Source of the DNA: Alphaproteobacteria bacterium
GTDB lineage: Bacteria; Pseudomonadota; Alphaproteobacteria; Micropepsales; Micropepsaceae
Assembly (NCBI GenBank): GCA_021325375.1
Contig: JAJPHG010000031.1
Coordinates: 165,106 to 229,105 of the forward strand
DNA: 64,000 nucleotides
Direction: 5' to 3'
Both the position numbers and the translations under genes were made by a program. The notes beneath the pieces are model-generated. The model saw only the letters and a list, made by a program, of their open reading frames with translations. It was not told where the DNA came from and did not search any database. Below are positions 8,402-18,048 of the stretch, piece by piece (position 1 is the first letter of the stretch; every line of letters starts with the position of its first letter).

Positions 8402-10575
8402 GACGCGCGCTGCCCCTCGCGGCCGCGCTCGCGCTCGCCTGCGCGCCGGCGCACGGCGCGACGCCTGCGCCCAAGAAGCCGGCCAGCGACGTGCTGCTCC
8501 AGGCCGACGAGGTCGATTACGATTCCGACAACCACATCGTCACCGCGCACGGCCATGTCGAGGTCGACCGCGACGGCCGCATATTGACCAGCGACACGCT
8601 CGTCTACGACCAGAACACCGACGTGCTGACCGCCACCGGGCACGTGACCTTGATGGACGCCAAGGGCAATGTCTCGTTCTCGCAGCGGGCCGTGCTCACC
8701 GACAAGATGCGCGACGGCGTGCTCGACGGCTTCCAGGCGCTGATCGGCAAGACCGGCCGCCTCGCCGCCAACAAGGCGCACCGCGACGAGGACCGCTTCA
8801 CCACCGCGATCCGCGCCGCCTACACGCCGTGCAAGATCTGCAACAAGCCGGGGCAGACGACGCCGCTCTGGCAGGTCAAGGCCTATCGCGTCGTCCACGA
8901 CCAGCTCAAGCACCGCATCAAGTTCCACGACGCCACCATCGAGGCGTTCGGCGTGCCGGTGGCCTATACGCCCTATCTCTCGCAGCCCGACCCGACGGTG
9001 CGCTACAGCTCGGGCATCCTGATGCCCGATATCGGCTCGTCGACGACCATCGGCTATTTCCTGCGTCTGCCGATCTACATCTCGATGTCGCCGTCGCAGG
9101 ACGCCACCATCGCGCCGCTGATCACCACCCATGGCGGCGACGTGCTCGAGGGCGAATACCGCGAGCGCTGGATGAACGGCGGCATGTGGCTGCAAGGCTC
9201 GGTCGGCTACAACCCGAACGGCGGCATCTCGCTCAACCAGGGCCAGATCTACAGCGATCTCTTCGGCTCGGGCCGCACGCCCATCGACAATGTCTGGTCC
9301 ACGGGCTTCGACGTGCAGGTCTCCTCCGACCAGACCTTCCTGCAGCGCTACGACATCTCGTTCCTCGACCGTCTCACAACCGATCTTTTCCTGCAGGGCG
9401 AGAGCGGCCGCTCGCGCTTCGCGATCAGCGGCTATTTCTTTCAAGGCCTGCGCCCGACCGACGACAACCGCACCTTCCCGGTGCCGCTGCCGCTGATCCA
9501 GTACACCTATATTCCCGAGGACCATCTCCTCGACGGCCAGTTCCGCTTCGATCTTTCGAGCGTGGCGTTGACGCGCAACGTGGGCACCGACGACCAGCGC
9601 GTGAGCGCGGAGATGCGCTGGCGCAAGCCCTGGATCACCGGCAACGGCATGCTGATGACGCTGGAGGCCGACGCGCGCGGCGACGTCTATCACATCGACA
9701 ACGAGGCGCCGCTGCCGCCGAGCGGCCACTATGTCGAGCGCGGCCTTCCCTACGTCGCGCTCGACTGGCGCTGGCCGTTCGTGTCGAACGCGCCGAGCGG
9801 CAATTCCTATGTGATCGAGCCCATCGCGCAGGCCTTCTGGGCGCCCTATGGCGGCAATCCGAAGAACCTGCCGAACGAGGACAGCGCCTCCTTCGAGCTG
9901 GACGAGAACAACCTCTTCGACTTCGACAGCCTGCCCGGCCAGGACCTGGTCGAGGACGGGCCGCATTTCACCGGCGGCCTGCGCGCCGACGCGATCTTCC
10001 CCTTCGCCCATGTCGAGGAGCTCATCGGCGAGAGCTTCCGCCTGAAGCCCGACCCGATCTTCGCCGCCGATACGGGCCTGGCGGGCAAGGACTCCGACAT
10101 CGTCGAGCGCTTCAGCATCAAGTTCGAGCCCTATCTCGAGCTGACGCATCGCCTGGATTTCGATCCCGACAGCGGAACGGTGGAACGCAACGAGGCCTAC
10201 ATCACGGGCACCTACGGCCGTTCCTCGGCGCAGGTCTCCTACGTCCAGCTCGCGCCGTCGGCGGTGACCTTGGGGCTGGGCTCGCGCGAGGAAATCAACA
10301 GCCAGTTCGACCTCAACCTGTTCAGGTACTGGCAGGCCTTCGCCGCCATCCAGCGCGACCTGATCGCGGGCCAGATGATCAACACCGAATATGGGCTCGG
10401 CTACGAGGACGAGTGCATCGCCATCGCGCTCGCCTACCGCCGCAAATACACCAGCCAGCCGGGCCTGCCGCCCTCGACCGCGGTGATCCTGCATGTCGGC
10501 CTGAAGACCGGGGACCAGGACGTGAAGCCTTTCAGCCTGTTCCACCAGGACATTTTCACCTACAACCGCCCCTGA
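8398..10575 (+). CDS. lptD: LPS-assembly outer membrane protein LptD
   Basis: A 725-residue outer-membrane translocon that inserts LPS into the outer leaflet. A signal peptide covers residues 1-20 (A-P-A-H-G before the mature end). An OstA/LptA-like domain follows at about 30-150 (L-Q-A-D-E-V-D-Y-D, repeated 'ATGHV'). The C-terminal beta-barrel region runs from about 250 to the end. Only three cysteines follow the signal peptide: C145 and C148 in CKIC, and C673. The disulfide pattern must therefore differ from E. coli, which has four. Being in the same operon as lptF, lptG and surA is functionally coherent because SurA helps fold LptD. Confidence 0.95.
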   Translation: MRRALPLAAALALACAPAHGATPAPKKPASDVLLQADEVDYDSDNHIVTAHGHVEVDRDGRILTSDTLVYDQNTDVLTATGHVTLMDAKGNVSFSQRAVLTDKMRDGVLDGFQALIGKTGRLAANKAHRDEDRFTTAIRAAYTPCKICNKPGQTTPLWQVKAYRVVHDQLKHRIKFHDATIEAFGVPVAYTPYLSQPDPTVRYSSGILMPDIGSSTTIGYFLRLPIYISMSPSQDATIAPLITTHGGDVLEGEYRERWMNGGMWLQGSVGYNPNGGISLNQGQIYSDLFGSGRTPIDNVWSTGFDVQVSSDQTFLQRYDISFLDRLTTDLFLQGESGRSRFAISGYFFQGLRPTDDNRTFPVPLPLIQYTYIPEDHLLDGQFRFDLSSVALTRNVGTDDQRVSAEMRWRKPWITGNGMLMTLEADARGDVYHIDNEAPLPPSGHYVERGLPYVALDWRWPFVSNAPSGNSYVIEPIAQAFWAPYGGNPKNLPNEDSASFELDENNLFDFDSLPGQDLVEDGPHFTGGLRADAIFPFAHVEELIGESFRLKPDPIFAADTGLAGKDSDIVERFSIKFEPYLELTHRLDFDPDSGTVERNEAYITGTYGRSSAQVSYVQLAPSAVTLGLGSREEINSQFDLNLFRYWQAFAAIQRDLIAGQMINTEYGLGYEDECIAIALAYRRKYTSQPGLPPSTAVILHVGLKTGDQDVKPFSLFHQDIFTYNRP

Positions 10576-10700
10576 TGACGCCCCCGTAATGCCGTCAACC
10601 AAGCCCAGCCTTCGTCCTTGAACGGCAAGGCAAATTGCGTATTGTGCGCCGCTGGTTAGGGGCGGTCCGCGCGGGGGCGGGTGATGCCGGGAAAGTCCGC

Positions 10701-12113
10701 GTGAGAACACTGCCGAACAGCAAATTCCTTCTTGCCGTCGCCGTCCTGGGCCTGTCGGGCCTGGGCCTGGCCGCGTCGGAGGCATTGGCCAAGCCGCGCC
10801 CCGCCAAGCCGCCAACCCAGGCCCAGGCGCCCGGGCTCGCGGCACCCGCTCCGCCGAAGCCGTCCGACTATTCCGACTCGGACGCGGACGAGAACGGCGT
10901 CGTCGCCGTGATCAACGACCAGATCGTGTCCGAATACGACCTGCGCCAGCGCCTGGCGCTTGTGCTGTCGACCTCCGGCATGGCGCCGACGGCGGACAAC
11001 AAGAAGAAGATGCGCCCGCAAGTGCTCGAGACGCTCAAGACCGAGAAGCTCGAGCTCGAGGAAGCCCAGCGCAAGAACATCACCGTCTCGCCGCCCGAGG
11101 TCGACAAGGAGATCGAGGGCATCCTCAAGGACAACAACCTCACCACCGACCAGCTCAAGGGCGTGCTGGCGCGCTCGGGCGTGGCGATGGAGACGTTGCG
11201 CGGACAGATCGCCGTGCAGCTCGCCTGGCAGAAGGCCATCGAGGACGAATACGGCGACCGCATCAACATCACCGACCAGGACGTCACCGACGAGATGGCG
11301 CGCGTGACCGAAGGCAAGAACAAGCCGCACTACCTGGCGGCCGAGATCTTCCTGCCCGTGGACTCGCCGGAGCAGGACGCCACCGTCTTCAAGAGCGCGA
11401 ACGACCTGATCGCCCAGATGCAGAGCGGCGCGCCGTTCCCGACGATCGCGCGCCAGTTCAGCCAGAGCCCGACGGCGGCCGCCGGCGGCGATCTGGGCTG
11501 GGTCGTCGACGGCCAGCTCAACAACGATCTGAACGACGCGCTCGCCAAGCTCGCTGTCGGCGGCGTGTCGCCCCCGGTCCGCGCGGCCGGCGGCTATTAC
11601 ATCCTGGCGCTGCGCGACAAGCAGATGGGCGCCGACACCGTCCTGCCGGAGCCCGTAAAGGCGGCGCCGCAGAAGCCGGGCTACCTTCCGCTCGCGCGTA
11701 TCCTGATGCCGCTGCCGCCGAAGGCGCCGAAGGAATACGTACAGAAGGTCTTCAACATGGCCGCCGACCTGCGCGCCCATATCGAGAGCTGCCAGCAGGC
11801 CCAGAAGATGGTGGCGCCGATCAAGGGCATCGTGTTCCAGAGCCTGGGCGAGATGAAGCTCTCCGACCTGAGCGAGCAGATCCAGGCCGAGGTCGCCAAG
11901 ACCCAGTCGGGCGAGCCGACCGAGCCGTTCATGTCGCCGGCCGGGATCGAGGTCTTCGCGCGATGCGACGCGCCGGCGCCCAAGGTGCTGCAACGCTTCC
12001 CCGTGCCGACGCGCGATGAGGTCGAGCGCCGGCTGTTCCAGCAGCAGATCTCCATGCTCGCCAGGCGCTACATCCGCGACCTGCGGCGCGAAGCCAATGT
12101 CGAAACCCGTTGA
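10701..12113 (+). CDS. surA: Periplasmic peptidyl-prolyl isomerase / chaperone SurA
   Basis: From the GTG at 10701 the protein has 470 residues, beginning with a signal peptide (FLLAVAVLGLSGLGLAASEALA). The frame stays open to a TTG at 10635, but that start would bury the signal peptide behind 22 charged residues. A SurA N-terminal chaperone domain begins near residue 60 (V-V-A-V-I-N-D-Q-I-V-S-E-Y-D). A parvulin PPIase domain lies at about 205-315 (Q-F-S-Q-S-P-T-A-A-A-G-G-D-L-G-W). It escorts outer-membrane proteins such as LptD. The end overlaps pdxA by 17 bases. Confidence 0.92.
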   Translation: MRTLPNSKFLLAVAVLGLSGLGLAASEALAKPRPAKPPTQAQAPGLAAPAPPKPSDYSDSDADENGVVAVINDQIVSEYDLRQRLALVLSTSGMAPTADNKKKMRPQVLETLKTEKLELEEAQRKNITVSPPEVDKEIEGILKDNNLTTDQLKGVLARSGVAMETLRGQIAVQLAWQKAIEDEYGDRINITDQDVTDEMARVTEGKNKPHYLAAEIFLPVDSPEQDATVFKSANDLIAQMQSGAPFPTIARQFSQSPTAAAGGDLGWVVDGQLNNDLNDALAKLAVGGVSPPVRAAGGYYILALRDKQMGADTVLPEPVKAAPQKPGYLPLARILMPLPPKAPKEYVQKVFNMAADLRAHIESCQQAQKMVAPIKGIVFQSLGEMKLSDLSEQIQAEVAKTQSGEPTEPFMSPAGIEVFARCDAPAPKVLQRFPVPTRDEVERRLFQQQISMLARRYIRDLRREANVETR

Positions 12114-13032
12114 GGCGGCCGGCGACGCTCCCATCCTCCTGACCATGGGTGAGCCGGCCGGGATCGGGCCGGAGATCGCCGTTGCCGCGTACAAGGCGCT
12201 GCAAGGCCGTAACGGTGCGCGTGCGTTGCGCATCGTGGGCGATACGAAGCTCTTCCCGGGCATTCCCGATGTGATCGCGACCAAGGCCGGCGTCCACCGC
12301 GTGCCCGGCAAGCCCGATCCGAAGAACGCCGCCGCCGTCATCGAAGCCGTCGAGACCGCCGTGCGCCTGTGCATGACGGGCGAAGCGGCGGCCGTCGTGA
12401 CCGCGCCGATCAACAAGGCCGTGCTGATGCAATCGGGCTTCGGCTTTCCGGGCCACACCGAGTTCCTGGCGCATCTGACCGGTGCGCCGCGCGCGGTGAT
12501 GATGCTGGCGAGCGAGACGCTGCGCGTCGTGCCGCTGACGATCCACATACCCATCTTGGACGTGCCGCGCGCGGTCACGACGGAGGCGATCGTCGCGCAG
12601 GGCGCGATCATCCTCGAAGCGCTGAAGCGCGACTTCGCGATTCCGCGGCCGAGACTCGCGGTCGCGGGCCTCAATCCGCATCCGGGCGAGTTCGGCGACG
12701 AAGATCTGCGCGTCATCGCGCCCGCGGTCGAGGCGCTGAAAGCGCATGGCCACGACGTGCGCGGGCCGCTTCCCGCCGACACGCTGTTCCACGAGGAGGC
12801 GCGCAAGACCTATGACGCGGCGCTGTGCATGTATCACGACCAGGCGCTGATCCCGATCAAGACGCTGTCGTTCTGGGACGGCGTCAACGTCACGCTGGGC
12901 CTTCCCATCGTGCGCACCTCGCCCGACCACGGCACCGCGTTCGACATCGCGGGCACCGGCAAAGCCGACCCGCGCAGCATGATCGCCGCGATCCGTCTGG
13001 CCGCAAAGATCGCCGATGCCCGACGGCGCTGA
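12097..13032 (+). CDS. pdxA: 4-hydroxythreonine-4-phosphate dehydrogenase
   Basis: A 311-residue enzyme of the DXP-dependent pyridoxal 5'-phosphate pathway. It oxidises 4-phosphohydroxy-L-threonine for ring closure by PdxJ. It opens with the family hallmark [11 protein letters not shown] at residues 16-26. Metal-binding histidines are visible at H120 (FPGH), in [11 protein letters not shown] at about 190-200 and in YHDQ near residue 246. It overlaps surA and rsmA by 17 bases on each side. The surA-pdxA-rsmA order is conserved in many proteobacteria. Confidence 0.96.
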   Translation: MSKPVEAAGDAPILLTMGEPAGIGPEIAVAAYKALQGRNGARALRIVGDTKLFPGIPDVIATKAGVHRVPGKPDPKNAAAVIEAVETAVRLCMTGEAAAVVTAPINKAVLMQSGFGFPGHTEFLAHLTGAPRAVMMLASETLRVVPLTIHIPILDVPRAVTTEAIVAQGAIILEALKRDFAIPRPRLAVAGLNPHPGEFGDEDLRVIAPAVEALKAHGHDVRGPLPADTLFHEEARKTYDAALCMYHDQALIPIKTLSFWDGVNVTLGLPIVRTSPDHGTAFDIAGTGKADPRSMIAAIRLAAKIADARRR

Positions 13033-13855
13033 TCCGCTGCCGCCCCTGCGCGAGGTGATCGCGGCGCACGGTCTGGCTGCGAAGAGATCGCTCGGCCAGA
13101 ACTTCCTCCTCGACCTCAACCTCACGCGCCGCATCGCGCGCGCCGCAGGGCCGCTGGACGGCATGACGGTCTACGAAGTGGGCCCCGGGCCCGGCGGCCT
13201 CACCCGCGCGCTGCTGGCGGAAGGTGCGGCGCGCGTCGTGGCCGTGGAGCGCGACGCGCGCTGCCTGCCCGCGCTCGCGGAAATCGCGGACGCGTTTCCC
13301 GGACGCCTGGAGGTGATCGAAGCCGACGCGCTCGCGCTCGACGAAGCGGTGTTGCTCAAGGGCGGACCCGTGCGCGTCGCAGCCAACCTGCCCTACAATG
13401 TCGGCACCGCGCTCCTGGTGAAATGGCTGACGGCGGAGACGTTCTTCTGGCGGAGCCTGACGCTGATGTTCCAGCGCGAGGTCGCCGAGCGCATCGTGGC
13501 CCCGCCGGGCGGCAAGGCCTATGGCCGCCTGTCGGTGCTCGCGCAGTGGCGCACGCGCGCGAAGATATTGTTCGACGTCTCGCCGCGCGCCTTCACCCCG
13601 CCGCCGAAAGTGACCTCCGCGATCCTGCGCCTCGAGCCCTTGGCCGAGCCCGTCGCGCCGTGCCGGCTCGACGATCTGGAGCGCATCACCGAAGCCGCCT
13701 TCGGCCAGCGCCGCAAGATGCTGCGCCAGAGCCTGAAGCCGCTGTTGCCGGAAGACGCGATCCGCGACGCCGGCATCGATCCGACGAGGCGCGCGGAAAC
13801 GCTGTCGGTCGCGGAATTCGCGGCCTTGGCGAGGGCGTATCGACCCTCCCCTTGA
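13016..13855 (+). CDS. rsmA: 16S rRNA (adenine1518/1519-N6)-dimethyltransferase
   Basis: A 279-residue KsgA/RsmA enzyme that dimethylates two adenines in helix 45 of 16S r[12 protein letters not shown] at residues 23-31, the SAM loop EVGPGPGG at 54-61 and the catalytic NLPY at 124-127 are all present. The last residues Arg-Pro-Ser-Pro and the TGA are encoded by the first arm of repeat family A copy 2. The native C-terminus was therefore probably replaced or trimmed by repeat insertion. Confidence 0.95.
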   Translation: MPDGADPLPPLREVIAAHGLAAKRSLGQNFLLDLNLTRRIARAAGPLDGMTVYEVGPGPGGLTRALLAEGAARVVAVERDARCLPALAEIADAFPGRLEVIEADALALDEAVLLKGGPVRVAANLPYNVGTALLVKWLTAETFFWRSLTLMFQREVAERIVAPPGGKAYGRLSVLAQWRTRAKILFDVSPRAFTPPPKVTSAILRLEPLAEPVAPCRLDDLERITEAAFGQRRKMLRQSLKPLLPEDAIRDAGIDPTRRAETLSVAEFAALARAYRPSP

Positions 13856-13975
13856 GGGAGGGTCGAAAAAATCGAGCGCAGCGAAGATTTTTTCGGGGAG
13901 GGGTAAGCAGCCTGCGCGATACCCCTCCCCGAAAAATGCTTCGCATTTTTCGACCCTCCCTCAAGGGGAGGGTCG
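13841..13975. repeat. Palindromic repeat family A, copy 2
   Basis: Outer arms at 13841-13865 and 13951-13975 are complementary. The left internal hairpin has stem AAAAAATC / GATTTTTT around loop GAGCGCAGCGAA. The right hairpin is AAAAATGC-TTC-GCATTTTT. The arms read CGACCCTCCCCTTGA on both strands, so they supply the Arg-Pro-Ser-Pro-stop ends of both convergent genes. Being between convergent genes, it could also act as a bidirectional terminator. Confidence 0.92.
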
Positions 13976-14815
13976 AATATGCTCCGGCCGCTGCAGCACC
14001 GCGTTGAACACCACCGGCGGCAGGCGATAGTCGTCCGACGCATAAGTCGCGCGCAGCTCCGCGAAATGCGCGTCGGGATCGCGCGTCAGCTCGGCGAGCG
14101 CGTCGAAGCGTGCGAAGTCGGGCGTCTCGCCCGGCTGCGGCATCGCACCCCACACGTCCCAGGGCAGCATCACCACGTCGTTGAGCGCGGCGAGGTCGCG
14201 CACGATGTTGCCGGCGATGAACCACCAGCCGCCCATGTCGAGGATGCCGAACGCGTCCGGATCGGCCTTGCCCGCGCGGCACGAGGCCCAGGCGCGGCCT
14301 GCGATCAGGAAGCGGTCGCGCGGCACGTCGAGAGGATCGAAATCGATACGGAACAGCTTGCGCTGCACGTCGTCCATCTGCGGATCGACCATCACCCAGC
14401 GCGCGCCGTTCCAATATTCCGCAACCCAGTGATCGAGATATTTGCCCTTCTCGAAATAGGCGCCGAAACCGCAACGCGCCCGCGCCGGGATATTCTTGTG
14501 CCGCAGCATCGCGACCAGCAGCAACGTGAAATGCCGGCACACGCCGATCGCGCGCTTCGCCAAAGGCCGCGCGACCGAGAACGCCGCGCCGTCATGCTCA
14601 AGCACACAGTCCAGGATATCGTCGACGGAGCGCAGATGCGCCTCGGCGATGCGCTCAGGCGCGATCGGCTCACCATAGGCAGGACCGATATGCTGATGCA
14701 GCAGCAAGCCGGGCACGACGCGGGCCAGCGAGGCCACGTCGTCCGGCAGCGCATCGAACAGCGCGGCGTGGCGGCCCAAGATGGGCCTGCGATAGAATGT
14801 CGAAACCTCGTCCAT
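13961..14815 (-). CDS. Transglutaminase-like domain protein
   Basis: A 284-residue cytosolic protein with the papain-like triad of the transglutaminase core: C93 in GVCRHF, H129 in LDHW and D144 in VDPQMDD. Enzymes of this fold cleave or form isopeptide or amide bonds, or act as peptidases; no substrate can be inferred. The end (Ile-Arg-Pro-Ser-Pro-stop) is written by the repeat arm at 13951-13975, mirroring the end of rsmA. It is divergent from the zinc dehydrogenase gene. Confidence 0.8.
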   Translation of the reverse strand: MDEVSTFYRRPILGRHAALFDALPDDVASLARVVPGLLLHQHIGPAYGEPIAPERIAEAHLRSVDDILDCVLEHDGAAFSVARPLAKRAIGVCRHFTLLLVAMLRHKNIPARARCGFGAYFEKGKYLDHWVAEYWNGARWVMVDPQMDDVQRKLFRIDFDPLDVPRDRFLIAGRAWASCRAGKADPDAFGILDMGGWWFIAGNIVRDLAALNDVVMLPWDVWGAMPQPGETPDFARFDALAELTRDPDAHFAELRATYASDDYRLPPVVFNAVLQRPEHIRPSP

Positions 14816-14875
14816 TTTCGCTTCCTTGACGGCAACAACCTGTCGCAGTTGAGAGCCTAGAAGCACCGTGCCACA

Positions 14876-14890
14876 CTGACAATCAGTCAG
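14876..14890. promoter_or_regulatory. Candidate operator, perfect 5-5-5 inverted repeat
   Basis: CTGAC-AATCA-GTCAG lies 17 bases before the ATG of the zinc alcohol dehydrogenase, in the only gap between divergent genes. The half-site style resembles TetR-family operators. No regulator gene is adjacent, so this is only a candidate. Confidence 0.3.
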
Positions 14891-14907
14891 CACAAAGGGA
14901 GACGCTC

Positions 14908-15963
14908 ATGCTCAGCCAGGCCGTGGTCGAATTCGGCGCGCCGCTCAAGGAGATCGAGACGCCGACGCCGGAGCCCGAGGGCACCGAGGTCCTGCTCAAG
15001 GTCCACAATGCAGGCGTCTGCCACAGCGACGTGCATATCCATGACGGCTATTTCGACCTGGGCGGCGGCAACAAGCTGCCGATGGCGAACATCCAGCTCC
15101 CCCACACGCTCGGCCACGAGATCGAGGGCGAGGTCGTGGCCGTCGGGCCCGAGGTCAAGGACATCAAGGTCGGCGCGCGCTATGCCGCGTTCCCGTGGAT
15201 CGGCTGCGGCAAATGCCCGTCCTGCCTGCGCGGCGAGGAGAACATCTGCGTGGGCGGCCCGCGCCAGCTCGGCTGCAACAACGGCTGCCCCGGCGGCTAC
15301 GCGACGCATGTGATGGTGCCGCATCCGAAATACCTCATCGATTACGGCAAGACCGATCCCGCGCTCGGCGCCGCCTATATGTGCTCGGGCCTCACCGCCT
15401 ATGCCGCGATGAAGAAGGTGGGCAAGCTCGGCGAGAAGGACCAGGTGCTGGTGCTCGGCTGCGGCGGCGTCGGCATGATGGGCGTGCAGTTCGCGCGCGC
15501 GATGTTCCACAAGGGTCCCCTGGCCGCCGATATCGTCGACAGCCATCTCGAGGCCGCGAAGAAGGCGGGCGCGAGCGCGACCTACAACCCGTCCAAGGAC
15601 GGCGAAGCCAAGCGGCTGATGGCCGAGACGGGCGGCGGCGCCTATGCGGTCGTCGACTTCGTAGGCTCGGAGAAGAGCTTCGCGTTTGCGAGCCAGAGCG
15701 TGCGCCGCGGCGGCAAGGTGATCATCGTGGGCCTGTTCGGCGGCGCGATGCAGATGCCGCTGCCGATGTTCCCGTTCCGCGCGCTGGGCATCCAGGGCTC
15801 GATGGTCGGCTCGCTCTCCGACACGCAGGAGATGATGGAGCTGGTGCGCGCCGGCAAGGTCGATCCCGTGCCCGTGACCAAGCGCCCCTTGAGCGCCGCC
15901 AACGACACGCTGAACGATCTGCGCGAGGGCCGCATCGTCGGCCGGGTGGTGCTGACGCCTTGA
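14908..15963 (+). CDS. Zinc-dependent alcohol dehydrogenase (MDR family)
   Basis: A 351-residue medium-chain dehydrogenase. The catalytic zinc ligands fit C38 and H70-E71 (GHE). The structural zinc loop has C100, C103, C106 and C114. The Rossmann loop GCGGVGMMG is near residue 185. It should oxidise an alcohol or reduce an aldehyde with NAD(P); the substrate is not evident. GGGAG precedes the ATG. Its TGA overlaps the TTG start of the next gene (TTGA), making it the first gene of a run reaching about 19020. Confidence 0.9.
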   Translation: MLSQAVVEFGAPLKEIETPTPEPEGTEVLLKVHNAGVCHSDVHIHDGYFDLGGGNKLPMANIQLPHTLGHEIEGEVVAVGPEVKDIKVGARYAAFPWIGCGKCPSCLRGEENICVGGPRQLGCNNGCPGGYATHVMVPHPKYLIDYGKTDPALGAAYMCSGLTAYAAMKKVGKLGEKDQVLVLGCGGVGMMGVQFARAMFHKGPLAADIVDSHLEAAKKAGASATYNPSKDGEAKRLMAETGGGAYAVVDFVGSEKSFAFASQSVRRGGKVIIVGLFGGAMQMPLPMFPFRALGIQGSMVGSLSDTQEMMELVRAGKVDPVPVTKRPLSAANDTLNDLREGRIVGRVVLTP

Positions 15964-16706
15964 ACGCGCTCTACGATACGATCGGGAAGGGTTACGCGGG
16001 CCACCGCAAGCCCGACCCGCGTATCGCGCGCGCGATCGAGGCGGCGCTCGGCGACGCGCAGACGGTGATCAATGTCGGCGCCGGCGCCGGATCCTACGAG
16101 TCCGCGCACCGCAATACGGTGGCCGTCGAGCCGTCCGCGACGATGATCGCGCAACGCCGGCCCGGCGCGGCCGATGTCATACAGGCGTCCGCGGAAGACC
16201 TGCCGTTTCCGGACAAGAGCTTCGACGCCGCCACCGCGTTCCTGACGACGCATCACTGGTCCGATCTCGATGCGGGACTTGGGGAGATGCGTCGCGTGGC
16301 GCGCGGCCCGTGCGTTTTCCTCGATCACGCCCCGAACGAGACGACGTTCTGGCTGGTCGAAGATTATTTCCCGGAAATGCGCGCGGGCTTTCGTCCCCTG
16401 CTTCCGCTCGATCGCGCGCGCGCGATGTTCGAGCGGCTGCGCATCGTCCCGTTGCCCGTGCCGCATGACTGCACCGACGGGTTCCTTGCCGCCTATTGGC
16501 GGCGGCCGGAGGCCTATCTCGATCCTTCGGTCCGCCGGGCGATCTCCTTCTTTGCCGACGTCGCCGGCGGCGACCCGCGCATCGAGCGGCTGCGCCGCGA
16601 TCTCGAAGACGGGACATGGATGCGCCGCAACGGGCATCTGATGCGTGAAACCGCGATGGATTACGGCTATCGTCTGATCGTCGCCAATGAGGATGCAGCG
16701 CCGTGA
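15960..16706 (+). CDS. Class I SAM-dependent methyltransferase
   Basis: 248 residues starting at TTG, with the overlap TTGA to the dehydrogenase stop. The SAM loop INVGAGAGSYE lies at residues 38-48. An acidic post-motif follows (A-V-E-P-S at about 54), then ASAEDLPFPDKSFD at about 75-88, as in UbiE/Coq5-like and Methyltransf_11 proteins. The acceptor is unknown; small-molecule or quinone-like substrates are typical. Its stop overlaps the next gene as GTGA. Confidence 0.85.
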   Translation: MNALYDTIGKGYAGHRKPDPRIARAIEAALGDAQTVINVGAGAGSYESAHRNTVAVEPSATMIAQRRPGAADVIQASAEDLPFPDKSFDAATAFLTTHHWSDLDAGLGEMRRVARGPCVFLDHAPNETTFWLVEDYFPEMRAGFRPLLPLDRARAMFERLRIVPLPVPHDCTDGFLAAYWRRPEAYLDPSVRRAISFFADVAGGDPRIERLRRDLEDGTWMRRNGHLMRETAMDYGYRLIVANEDAAP

Positions 16707-16996
16707 ATGGTGACAACACCGTGAAAAGAGCGTTGTGCGTTTTATTGTTGCTTCTGACCGCGTGTTCGTTCGAGACAACATGGAAAGACACGACCGGCCA
16801 AGCACGCGCGCAGAACGTAGCCGACCAAGACAGGAACGCCTGTTTTCAAGATTTGGGCATCGATCGCCAGGCCGTTCCTGCCTCTGCGGACGAGGCTTCG
16901 TCCCAATGGCGGAGAATGAGGGCTTGCATGAAGGGGCGAGGCTGGATTCTGGTCAGAGCGGACAATGGCGAACCCGTCACTTTCAGGGACGATTAA
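16703..16996 (+). CDS. Small lipoprotein, unknown function
   Basis: 97 residues from the GTG at 16703. A second GTG at 16721 gives the more typical lipoprotein start M-K-R-A-L-C-V-L-L-L-L-L-T-A-C. The lipobox LLTAC puts the lipidated cysteine at residue 21 of the longer form. The mature part of about 75 residues is charged, contains two more cysteines and ends V-T-F-R-D-D. I recognise no family. GC content by eye is lower than in the genes on both sides. It sits tightly inside the run, 2 bases before the amidohydrolase. Confidence 0.7.
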   Translation: MNGDNTVKRALCVLLLLLTACSFETTWKDTTGQARAQNVADQDRNACFQDLGIDRQAVPASADEASSQWRRMRACMKGRGWILVRADNGEPVTFRDD

Positions 16997-16998
16997 AA

Positions 16999-18039
16999 AT
17001 GGAACAGATCCTCGAGCCCGATCTTGCGATCATCGACCCGCACCACCACCTGTGGGACCGGCCGACGGAGATCCTGAAGAACCTGCCGCCGTCCGATCAC
17101 GGCTTCATGGACATCATCCGCGACATCCCCCGCTATCTGCTCGACGAGCTGCTCGCCGACCTGAAGAGCGGCCATAACGTGATCGGCACGGTCTACATGG
17201 AATGCGGCGCGATGTACCGCGCCGACGGACCGGAAGCGCTGCGCTGCGTCGGCGAGACGGAGTTCGTCAACGGCATCGCCGCGATGACGGCGAGCGGGCT
17301 CTACGGCAATTTGCGCGCCTGCGCGGGCATCGTGGGCCATGTCGATTTCCGGATGGGCGCCGCGGTCGAGGACGTGCTGCGCTCGCATATCGCCGCCGGT
17401 CACGGCCGCTTTCGCGGCATCCGCCAGAGCTGCTCGTGGGACGCCGATCCGGGCGTGCTCGGTCCCCTCGCCGGCCGTGTGCCGCAGGGGCTCTATGCCG
17501 ACGCCAAGTTCCGCGAAGGCTTCAAGGTCCTGCACGCGCTGGGGCTTTCCTTCGATGCCTGGCTGCTGGAGCCGCAGATCCCCGAGCTCACCGACCTCGC
17601 CCGCGCCTTCCCCGAGACCACGATCGTCATCGACCATGTCGGCACGCCGCTCGGCATCGCCGCCTATGCGGGCAAGCGCGAGGAGCGCTTCGGCATCTGG
17701 CGCGACCACATCCGCGCGCTCGCCAAATGCCCGAACGTCCATGTGAAGCTCGGCGGATTGCCGATGCCGTTCGCGGGCTGGCGCAAACGCATGGCCGAGC
17801 CGCTGCCGACGTCGGAGACATTGGCCGCGCAATGGAAGCCCTATATCGACACCTGCATCGAGGCGTTCGGGCCTTCGCGCGGCATGTTCGAAAGCAACTT
17901 CCCCGTCGACCGCTTCGGCGCGGACTATGTGGCGCTGTGGAACGCGTTCAAGCGCCTCGCCGCGGGCTGTTCGCCTGAAGAGAAGACCGCGCTGTTCAGC
18001 GGCACGGCGAAGAAGGTCTATCGCATCAACCTTGGCTGA
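16999..18039 (+). CDS. Amidohydrolase family 2 protein
   Basis: A 346-residue TIM-barrel metal-dependent hydrolase of the PF04909 type (2-pyrone-4,6-dicarboxylate lactonase / aminocarboxymuconate-semialdehyde decarboxylase relatives). IDPHHHLWD at residues 12-20 provides metal ligands. IVIDHVGTP (about 212-220) and MFESNFPVDRFG (about 296-307) are the typical later motifs. The exact reaction, lactone hydrolysis or decarboxylation, cannot be read from the sequence. Next to an alcohol dehydrogenase and an SDR, it suggests a small catabolic set. Confidence 0.85.
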   Translation: MEQILEPDLAIIDPHHHLWDRPTEILKNLPPSDHGFMDIIRDIPRYLLDELLADLKSGHNVIGTVYMECGAMYRADGPEALRCVGETEFVNGIAAMTASGLYGNLRACAGIVGHVDFRMGAAVEDVLRSHIAAGHGRFRGIRQSCSWDADPGVLGPLAGRVPQGLYADAKFREGFKVLHALGLSFDAWLLEPQIPELTDLARAFPETTIVIDHVGTPLGIAAYAGKREERFGIWRDHIRALAKCPNVHVKLGGLPMPFAGWRKRMAEPLPTSETLAAQWKPYIDTCIEAFGPSRGMFESNFPVDRFGADYVALWNAFKRLAAGCSPEEKTALFSGTAKKVYRINLG

Positions 18040-18048
18040 GAGGCATCC

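Noticed and set aside
8269..10845. Very long minus-strand open frame opposite lptD
   Set aside because: No domain signature and shadow-like composition. lptD is complete and in a conserved operon.
13841..13975. Repeat family A as an insertion sequence
   Set aside because: About 130 bp, no transposase frame, fully palindromic; at most a REP/MITE-type element.
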